From: Galerina marginata
Lineage: Eukaryota > Basidiomycota > Agaricomycetes > Agaricales > Galerinaceae
Direction of reading: 5' to 3'
Assembly (NCBI GenBank): GCA_023014335.1
Contig: JAECYW010000002.1
Span: forward strand, 2,046,001 to 2,110,000
Length of the DNA: 64,000 nucleotides
In this document: piece by piece, positions 56,253 to 64,000 of the stretch
Layout: each line of letters starts with the position of its first letter
Position numbering within the stretch: the stretch's first letter is position 1
Program-made: the position numbers and the translations under genes
Notes under the pieces: model-generated
What the model was told of the DNA's origin: nothing
Database searches by the model: none
What the model saw: only the letters and a program-made list of their open reading frames with translations

Positions 56253-58884
56253 TCACGAGGTTTCGAGGAACTCTCGTGGCATGTCAGCAAATGCAGCAGC
56301 GCCAACTCCTGACAAACCTAGCTGTGTAACGCACACAGAAGCATGCCGATAGAGGGTCTCCAATGCTGGCTGTGCCTGGACGTCCCTGTGATCCTTAATA
56401 AACCATTAAATGAGTTCCTAAAGGGAAGAAAGAGGCATACTCAAGATCGCCTGGTTGAGTTCATGGGCAAGCGCAACTCGCGCGTCATGCCCAGCGAGGT
56501 CCGCAATAGGGCCACCAGCTTCCAAAGGATCTTCCCAAGCAACAATACCAAACGTGTTCTTGAATAACTGCTGCAGCTCGGGTCTTGGATCGGATTGGTA
56601 GTCGTTGGACAATTTTTGACCGTAGACGATCGCCAGATTCAGAGCCGATTCATACTGAGAAGCTATATTTTCAGCGGATGTACTGTCATTTTGGCTTCCA
56701 TTCATGGTACGGCTAAAGGAGTCACCGGGTAGCGTTCGAGAGGCCGGGTACAAAGAGGCATCTTCGTCTATATCCATATCCATTTCCTCGTCGGTCCAAG
56801 GATTTTGAACGACATCCGTACTCTTGTGCTTCTCCGCTTCTCCAGCCCGAATAGCTTTCATTTTTTTCTTCATTTCAGTCGTTTCCAGGATGAGTTCCAC
56901 AAATTTTCGGCAGCGCAATTTGAAAAGAATAAGATGATCGTCAGCTTCCTAGCACCGGTGCATAGTTTTTCTGCACTGCATCAATGGCAGAGTCAATGTC
57001 TCCTGCAAGAACAGAATTCACAATGTTGGTCCGACACTCGATGTCATTTTCGAGAGCATCTGCTCTGTCCATGTCCACGTCGTCGCCAGCCGGGTACGAT
57101 GCACCACGGTGTGCTTGCTGCTGCTTTTCAAATGCTCGAGCAGTTTTGGCGTACCCGTGGTGCACGAGATACGACATCACAAGTTGATTTAGCAAGTCTT
57201 TGGAGTCTTCTTCCGCCATAGCAGGTTTAACACCTGTATCATTAGTGATAGACGCGATTGAACCCGCGCCAGTCCTCCGATTGCGTCTTCGTAGCACCAT
57301 AGGGTCAAGAGAGGTGCTAAGAATTTTAGTCCAGGTTGTGTGAGATTGTTGCTGAACGTGATAGTCGATGTCATATTTGAACGGCTCCTGACCAAAGTTA
57401 GCGCGTATGATTTCCCCTGGATGTTGCAGCCCAACAGAAGGATATATCTCGGATGTGCGCCCAACGTTATCAAACACTGGCCCTGAAGACAAATTTCGAT
57501 TGAGTGACCTTGTGGAAGTAATTATGAGATTGAGAATCACCAATCAGAGTTCCATTTCTCGTATAAAATGCTTTGTGCGTAGTGAAGTCGACACCACATC
57601 CAACAACGTCCCCGTCTACAAAATCTGTTAATTTAGTAACCCAATAAGGACGGTGACACTTACTGCCAAAGGATGGACCGTACGAGGACCCAGTCTTTTC
57701 GGCGGATAGAGCACAGCCATCGTCACCGTAATAGCCCCAAGAATTAGTGTCCCATCCAGGTAGGCGCCCAAATTTGACCGAGTGTCCTGCGAACCTAACG
57801 GGAACTCAGACTAGGACTAGATGAACGGATGACGAGAGCCTACCCTATACTGATATGACTAGAAAGGTGTGAGCAATAGAGAACACGTATGAAGATAAAA
57901 CGACTTACGCTTTCTGCTCTTTACCAAGCATCTCAACTTCGAAGTAATATATTCCGCAGGCAAGTGGTATTGGATGGTTTGCACGGGCGGCAGCGGCGTC
58001 CTTGTCCGCATTGGAAGATGGCCCTAAGATTAATCAATCATGATATTTCTGTGTAATTGGTGCGACTAACCTTGGTAACTTAGCTCGCGTCCATCCGGTG
58101 ACACGCTGAGATTGTGATGACGATCCAGTTCACTCCAACGGGTGGGTAATTTGAAGGGTTGATCATGTTGAGGTAATGGTATAGACGTGGAGGCCGACGG
58201 ACGACTTTGTGGAGGTGGTGTTGCAATGACATCGTCGTCGATATCGGACGGCGGGGACATGGAAGCCAAATAAGTCTGAGGCCTTGAGCCCAGATTAGGA
58301 GATTCAAATTTCCGGCCAGCGCCAGCAGCAGAAACTGGCGATACTTCAGTTTGCAACAAATGTCTTAACGATGAATAGTCGAGGTAGGCAGGTCTTGGGA
58401 AAGAAACAGGAGTCGTCCGAGCAATGTGCTGTGGTACGATAGGCTGTTGCACTCCTGTGCCTCTGACATTGCCTGCGCTAACACGTCGAGATTGTGACGG
58501 AGATGTGGACGGCTGTGGTAGGCATTCAGGATCGGTAGAAGGGAGTTCAGGACCGGAACCGCGAATAATTCTGGGTTCAAAGTGTGTTCTGGGTAGGTCT
58601 CTCCCAGGTACGTTGGATACCAGTGTTGCTGATCTCGGCGACGATCGAACGGGAGACATCGAAACATTGGCGGTGGTGCTTGTCCCTCTCGATCCATCAG
58701 AGAGCCCTACACGCCGTGGTTCCATGACATGTCGTGTAGACGAGGTTGGAGAAGTGGGTTGTGTGGTCGGTGATACAAATGGAATGGATATAAGAGACTC
58801 CATGTTAGTATTACGAGCAGAGGCTGAAGCTGAAGCACTGCGGGGTATTGGAATGCTCGAGGACCGAGATGGTCGCGAATTCAT
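56253..58884 (-). CDS. GID1: SPRY-LisH-CTLH protein, GID complex subunit Gid1/RanBPM
   Basis: Scaffold of the GID/CTLH ubiquitin ligase that degrades gluconeogenic enzymes in yeast. Order: long Ser/Pro/Arg-rich N-terminus ([20 protein letters not shown]); SPRY domain (about 58,100-57,400) with [62 protein letters not shown]; LisH ([19 protein letters not shown]); CTLH ([18 protein letters not shown]); CRA domain ([15 protein letters not shown] ... [16 protein letters not shown] ... GIVAWEDP) ending MPREFLETS. Several short introns. Divergent from UMP1 by about 130 bp. Confidence 0.93.
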
Positions 58885-59015
58885 GGCGGGCTTGTTCGAT
58901 GTTCAGACCAAGTCAGCCCGGATGAGTATTCGGCAAGGGGCTGGGTCACGTGCCTCTGATAAGGTACGCGTACGCCCTGCCAACCACTCACTCTTCGTCT
59001 TCTTCCTCTTACAAC

Positions 59016-59640
59016 ATGGTATGTTAATACTTGCCCCCTCCTCACGGTGATGTACTCATTAGTTTGCTAGGAATCGTCTCTCCGTATTATTCCTGCGAGC
59101 TCCAAACCATCCGCTTCAGTCCAGGATACCGCCAATTCTCTTGGCCTGCACGATACCCTCCAGTATGGCCTCAGAAGTCTTGCAGCTGAAGTGCAATCCG
59201 ATGGAGGATTAAAGTCGCGTCTCGAGAACGTTCGTAACATCTCTATCTGTAATTGTAAACGAATACTCACTATACTTGCAGTGGGAAGCAACCCAGGACA
59301 ACCTCAAATTAACATTGGAACGAAACATATACGGAATGCATGCTCCAATGCGGCGTCTCATGGAACGCAAGATTGTTGGATCCGTATGTGACACGATTAA
59401 CCATTGTGCCCGCGTCTTAACCTCCTTCTTAGACAACGCATTCTTTGAGCACGCCTCAAACTAACCTTCATCTTGATATTCTGATGGGTCGTGACGAATT
59501 AATTGAACCGGCAGACGTGTTTTTGGGTACGTCAACTCATCGTCCAACCCCAACCTATCACACTGACTTTTGTATCAGGCATGGAGACTGGTCCTGTATT
59601 CGACGCGCACAAAGAGATCCAGCAGAAAGTCCGTTCATAG
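59016..59640 (+). CDS. UMP1: Proteasome maturation factor UMP1/POMP
   Basis: Chaperone for 20S proteasome assembly, degraded by the finished particle. The coding part of exon 1 is only the ATG (59016-59018); a GT-AG intron then leads to ESSLRIIPASSKPSASVQDT, LGLHDTLQYGLRSLAAEV, KSRLEN; next WEATQDNLKLTLERNIYGMH APMRRLMERKIVG, the family hallmark; then NLHLDILMGRDELIEPADVF and ETGPVFDAHKEIQQKVRS. About 140 residues, normal. The ATG-only exon is chosen because M-E-x-SLRI is the usual start and no in-frame ATG lies in exon 2 before it. Confidence 0.88.
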
Positions 59641-59691
59641 ATGTCCTAATGATGTGCAAATATAAAACACCTTCTCATGCAATTGTTGCTT

Positions 59692-61490
59692 TCACCATGG
59701 TTCTTGTGTCCATTTTACCCCTTCTTCTATTAATATACCCTGCTCAACCACGCTTCGAGCACTGACTACACAACCCTCAAGAAGAGGAATTCCGAGATGT
59801 GCATATGATCCACATATCCAGATCCCAGGACCATTCTTCTCCGACGTTAATCTCGCTCCCTGTAGCTCTCCGAGGCGAGTCTTGGCTTGATAAGGACATT
59901 GCCACCAACTTTTGGTATCCTGCATGCAAAGTGATTTCAGTGCCGATTTGCTGTTTAATGTGACAATGGCCCGTTCGAGATTAGCAACACTGAGTAGGCT
60001 ATCCTTGTTTGGGAAAATTATTGGATTTGTCGTTTGGAACACGGTAGGTTGGTTTGGGGGGTAGCCTTTCGGTGTAGGCAGAATGTGCGTGGCCATTGTG
60101 TATGACGATGAAACGCACAGACCGGGCAAAGCCTCAGATTCCGGACGGGCTTCCGAATGCGCAAGCGTAATGAGATTGAGGTCACGGATGTCTTGGCGAT
60201 TGTCTGGTAAGAGTGATCCATCTGTGTGATTAATGACAACTGATGGTCGATATTCGAATGCCTTGAGGCACTGGATTTGCCTTTCGATTGCTTTCTTCCG
60301 ATGGCCTAAACCTATCGGCAAAGACTCTAGGTATTTGGTCAGAATGGGGACCGCTCCTGATGCCTGAGTAGCTAGGACAATGTGGTGAAATCCAGGGTAC
60401 TCATGAGCCTGTCCGTTGGACAAACAAGATATCGTGATACATTTTGCATCTTGGACATCGGGCTGTATCGAAACTATTGGAGATGACAAATGCAGGTGGT
60501 CTACACCTTCAATGAGGCGTTTCACCACGTCGCGTACACCGTCGATAACAACATAATGGTGCGTCCCGAATGTGAGCCAGACATAATCTTAGAAACAAAA
60601 TATCAGAATTGAGCATTGATGTCACTAAGGTTCCTACCTAGAATTTCTTCCATTGGATGGTCCATAACGTCTTCTTGGGGGGCCGTGCAAACCGCGGATA
60701 GCAATGGGAACAACACCATTTGAACATAGTTTTTCCATGCAGTATCCATGCCTATCAATCTTGAAAATAAACTGGTCGGAGTAGTCTGAGATGCCCATTG
60801 CCGGAATGTTAGGCTAGTGAGATTTGCTGGTCTCCAAATCGGCAAGGCATGCAACAATGTTATGAAATAGCACAATAATAATTGCGCAGTTAGGCAGGTG
60901 AATAAGCTTGAAACTCGCAATTTTTGGACGAAGTACGCAATGGACCCAGGCTTTTCTGCTGTAAAACCATTCATGGCCGCGGGCTTGCTGACACCAGAAC
61001 GGCCAGATCCTCCGTTGTAAATCATGGTGGTCGTGATTGACCGGTCGCGCCACTTGGAGAAACTGAGGGTTGAAAAGGAATAAGAAAAGTCAGCCTGTCG
61101 GAATCGAACACCGAGGCTTTGATACAGCGAAATCAAATTTGTGTAATAGCCTGCAGATTAATCAACACTCTGTTGGAATTTTTAGTGGACGGCGGAATAT
61201 CGCACACACCCCCTTGAAATGATCTCATGGGCACGTCAATTCGCCAATCTTGCTTGAGGCTGGCATTACCGAGTGAGATCGAGGAAGAGTCCATGCCAAT
61301 TTCAGGGGCCTGTATGGAGGAAAAGCTATCGACAAAGCGATATCGACAATATATATGAAGGACTTACCTTCTCGAACAGGTGAAGTTCGAACTTTACTTC
61401 TTCATCCGAGGACGGTTTCGTTAGGAGGTGGGCCGCAGTTAATCCTGCGAGCCCAGTGCCAACGATAGCAACCTTCACCGTTCGAGGCAT
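59692..61490 (-). CDS. FAD/NAD(P)-binding oxidoreductase, amine-oxidase-like
   Basis: Flavin enzyme of unknown substrate. VAIVGTGLAGLTAAHLL is the N-terminal Rossmann dinucleotide motif, with an acidic residue ending strand 2 (ELHLFEK). EIGMDSSSISLGNAS follows where a GG doublet is usual. Central hydrophobic helix LFTCLTAQLLLCYFITLLHA suggests membrane attachment. C-half: DYVWLTFGTHHYVVIDGV, IVLATQASGAVPILTKYL, and GPGIWICGSYAHLGIPLLEG, the C-terminal FAD motif. Four introns. Similar fungal proteins are annotated only as FAD-linked oxidoreductases; neighbours give no clue. Confidence 0.8.
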
Positions 61491-62000
61491 GTGTCCTTTG
61501 TGTAGCAAGATAGAAAAGAGAGGTTGGGGTCGGACGACCAGAACGTTTGATAGAGTTGATGGGTTCCCTAAGTCTAAAAATAAGCTGCTGCGTACCCTTA
61601 AATACTTGAAAACGGGAGGGTTATTGGTGCGATGAGAGACACGGTGAAGAAAGAACTTACTCTGGGCTTGTCCTGGATCCTTTCCCAGCCACAGAAAAGT
61701 TCACTGACAACTACAGTGGGAAACTTGAACTCTCACTAGTGGAGATTCGGCTAAGTACCGCTGTTGTTTCCGTATGTTCGGCTTACTGATAGAGCTGCAG
61801 GATGTGAGAAGCTGACAGAGGCAGACAAGAACTCAAGTTCATTTTCACGATGGTGACCATTCAGCTAAAGCTGACGACAAGAAATTGGGGCTTTACATAA
61901 ACATGTGATCGAGGCGGTTTCGATCGACGATCACAGGCAGTTCGCACGCACAAGATTGTTCCGGAGTAACCGGTAAGTAACCGACCATACGATAAGATTA
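61491..62000. other. Intergenic, no feature seen
   Basis: About 510 bases between the FAD-enzyme start and the MFAP1 stop. No ORF with coding character, RNA gene or repeat recognised. Confidence 0.5.
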
Positions 62001-63764
62001 CTAGTCAAGGCGCCGACGTTTGTCTCTGGAATCTTGTTCTGGAGTCCTTTCCCGTGATCGTCGCCGTGAAGCGTGGCGCTCGTCGTTCCTTGGCCCTCTG
62101 GGTGGCGGTCTCGAGAAACCATCTCTGTCCCCCGAACCTATTCGCTCGTGTTCGTCTTCTCGACGATCCTGGCCTCTCCAGGTCTCTTTAGCGGGGGTAT
62201 TATCCCCGTCTCTTCTCCACGATGGTCCATCGCGCCACTCTTTCTTTGCATACCCTCGATTCAGTGAGTGCGTTGCGTTGGCGCCAGTTGGTCGACCAGT
62301 CTCATTGTTTTGCGGACAATCTTGGAAACAAAAGCGTTAATATTCGACATATGACCCATTCTCATCGAACCTACCTTTCTTAAGATGGGGGCCACCACAC
62401 AAGAAGCAACCGCCTCCTTCCATCCCAGTCCCACCTGACTTTACTGGAGCAACCCCCCCGAACCCACCTGAGGGGGCAGTCGTGTCTTGATCCAGTAGAT
62501 GCGTATACTTCGTCCGACTTCTCTTTCCAAAGTTTTTCACTTGCATGACCTTGGGTAACATTGAAACATCCACCGTGGATGCCGTCGCTTCCGTAAAATC
62601 ATGTCGTTTGAGAATTTCCTCGTCCTGTATAGATATTAGAAAAAGGGAATGATGTTGTACAGAAATGTGTGGCTGACCTGATGAAATGCGCCTTTGTGCC
62701 AATATTTTTGCAAGAATTTCTGTTGGCCTTTTGGTTTCTCTTCTCTAAGTTTTTTTGCGTGCTCGAGGTCCTCTTTCATCCTCTGGTCCTCTGGCATCGC
62801 CCTCCTTCGTTCGATCTCTTCCCTTTCCTTTTCACGCGCAAGCTCTTCCTCCTTTTCTCTTTTGATTCTTCCGAGTTCACGCAAGCGCCAGGCCTCGAAT
62901 TCTGCAGCTGGATCCAATCCGTCAGTGTCGTCCACGTCGGGCATTTCCTCTTCTTTTTCCTCTTTGGAAAATGGAACATGAGTCGATATTCTATGTAGGA
63001 TAGCGATAGTCGAAACACACTTTCTGCCAATTCACGCCGAATGCTTTCTGCAACAAGATCGTGACTTTGCTTGCGCCGTTCTTCAGCCTCGAGCTCCTTC
63101 TTCCGCAAAGCCTCTTCTGTGTCCTGGGCATTGCTTTCCATCTCTGCAATGGTAGCCCGTGCCCGCCTAGGAACTAAGTAAATATGTTATCAAACGAAAG
63201 AATTGCATTTGCCCACTTGGGAACAAACACTGGACGAAACTCTACTTTGTCTTCTTCCGATTCAGATTCGTACTCGCTAGACTGACATAAGTTAAACTTG
63301 GATTGAAGCAGAGAGTCAGTGGGGCCCGAACCTCCTCTTCCTCATCCTGAACGCCAGCTTTTGGTCTCTCCTCTTCGGAGTCTTCTTCCTCCGACTCTAA
63401 AAATGTAGATAAGCAAGATTTCTTCGGCCTTATCAATAGACAGAAGCCTACCCTCTTCTTCAAGATCAGTGCGACCAGACTCCTCGCGTCCAGCGACGAT
63501 GACCTTCCCTTCCTTCGATACACTAACATCTTTAAGAGCGATATTGATGGCTTTCGTGGTCGTAGTCCTCCTCACGCCAAGATCTGCGAAGTCTTCGTTG
63601 TCCAAATCCTCGTCCAACGGCACATCTCCTTCTTCTAAGTTGGCGGGGGTTTCTTCAAAGTCAGAATCTGACTCGACCTCAGCAGCGCCTTTCGGGGCCT
63701 TTCCTTTCCAATAACGTACTGCTGGTCGAGCAAGACGAGCTGCCTGTTTCTTGGCAGAGGACAT
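62001..63764 (-). CDS. Microfibrillar-associated protein 1 homologue, spliceosomal B-complex factor
   Basis: MFAP1 proteins act in pre-mRNA splicing at the tri-snRNP/B-complex stage. [20 protein letters not shown] is the conserved N-terminus. A run of acidic exons ([31 protein letters not shown]), then [20 protein letters not shown], a long charged helix ([39 protein letters not shown]), [20 protein letters not shown] and [14 protein letters not shown], the C-terminal domain core. Then [20 protein letters not shown], a zinc-knuckle-like [13 protein letters not shown], and an Arg/Asp-rich tail ending KRRRLD. The knuckle and RS-like tail are typical of fungal and metazoan members. Eight or so exons. 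Confidence 0.9.
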
Positions 63765-64000
63765 CCTGGTAATGATGGTTGAAGGTCAAAGCTGGGGAAT
63801 TACGTAACAGTGACGTGAATGAAGTGAGGTTAGATTAAAGTACACAGGTAAAATTATGCCAATTACAGTACATAATAATGAGGTCAAGGCAGATTCAAAA
63901 TGATATCAAGGAAGTAAATGCAATTCCGAGCGAAGGTCAGAAGTAGGAAAAGTAAGCCATCAAACAAGACCCAACATAACAGTAGCACGCAAGCTAACTT
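63765..64000. other. Upstream of MFAP1, window edge
   Basis: 235 bases, AT-rich, with no gene seen. Confidence 0.5.

Noticed and set aside
1..64000. tRNA, rRNA or long terminal repeats
   Set aside because: I looked for T-arm-like motifs and long direct repeats by eye and saw none that hold up; a proper tRNA scan was not possible.

Overview
The window is nuclear DNA of a filamentous basidiomycete, most likely an agaricomycete. Genes are dense and on both strands. Most are cut by many GT-AG introns of about 46-76 bp. Families include ATG26-type sterol glucosyltransferase, a GH72 glucanosyltransferase, a basidiomycete-style P450 and CBM19-like secreted proteins. The cytoplasmic dynein heavy chain is present as a motor-only gene lacking the N-terminal tail, an arrangement known from basidiomycetes.

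Layout: 1-4676 (-) ATG26, running off the left edge; 4962-5769 SUR7/PalI membrane protein; 6044-7970 GH72; 8322-10248 ROK1 helicase; 10377-12487 (-) CCA-adding enzyme; 12537-14847 MFS transporter; 15139-16876 and 17123-18909 (-) unknown Ser/Pro-rich proteins; 19147-19615 (-) mitoribosomal mL43; 19663-21587 unknown; 21655-22812 homoserine kinase; 23000-34422 (-) dynein motor; 34599-35086 SmE; a 1.8-kb gene-poor stretch; 36931-37211 (-) RPS29/uS14; 37541-39659 P450; 39790-41809 (-) SprT/GCNA-like protease; 41997-44595 (-) MDV1-like; 44740-45969 (-) unknown membrane protein; 45958-46880 p23; 47058-49130 (-) CBM19-like secreted protein carrying an inserted element; 49801-50958 (-) HAD phosphatase; 52145-53706 its non-CBM paralogue; 54116-54715 (-) MGR2; 54863-56106 PEX10; 56253-58884 (-) GID1/RanBPM; 59016-59640 UMP1; 59692-61490 (-) FAD enzyme; 62001-63764 (-) MFAP1.

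The genes are mostly unrelated housekeeping loci. There is no operon-like system, CRISPR array or secondary-metabolite cluster. Shared control is likely only for divergent pairs with short intergenic regions: mL43/unknown (47 bp), dynein/SmE, MGR2/PEX10, GID1/UMP1, and p23/membrane protein, whose predicted starts overlap.

Two things stand out. First, at least eight otherwise intact genes need a one-base correction to read through, usually in a short homopolymer and nearly always an extra base; this looks like a consensus-sequence artefact rather than mass pseudogenisation. Second, a ~449-bp element packed with TTCTGC/GCAGAA motifs sits inside the coding sequence of the 47058-49130 gene, flanked by a 3-bp TGG duplication, and its position could allow it to be spliced out in frame.
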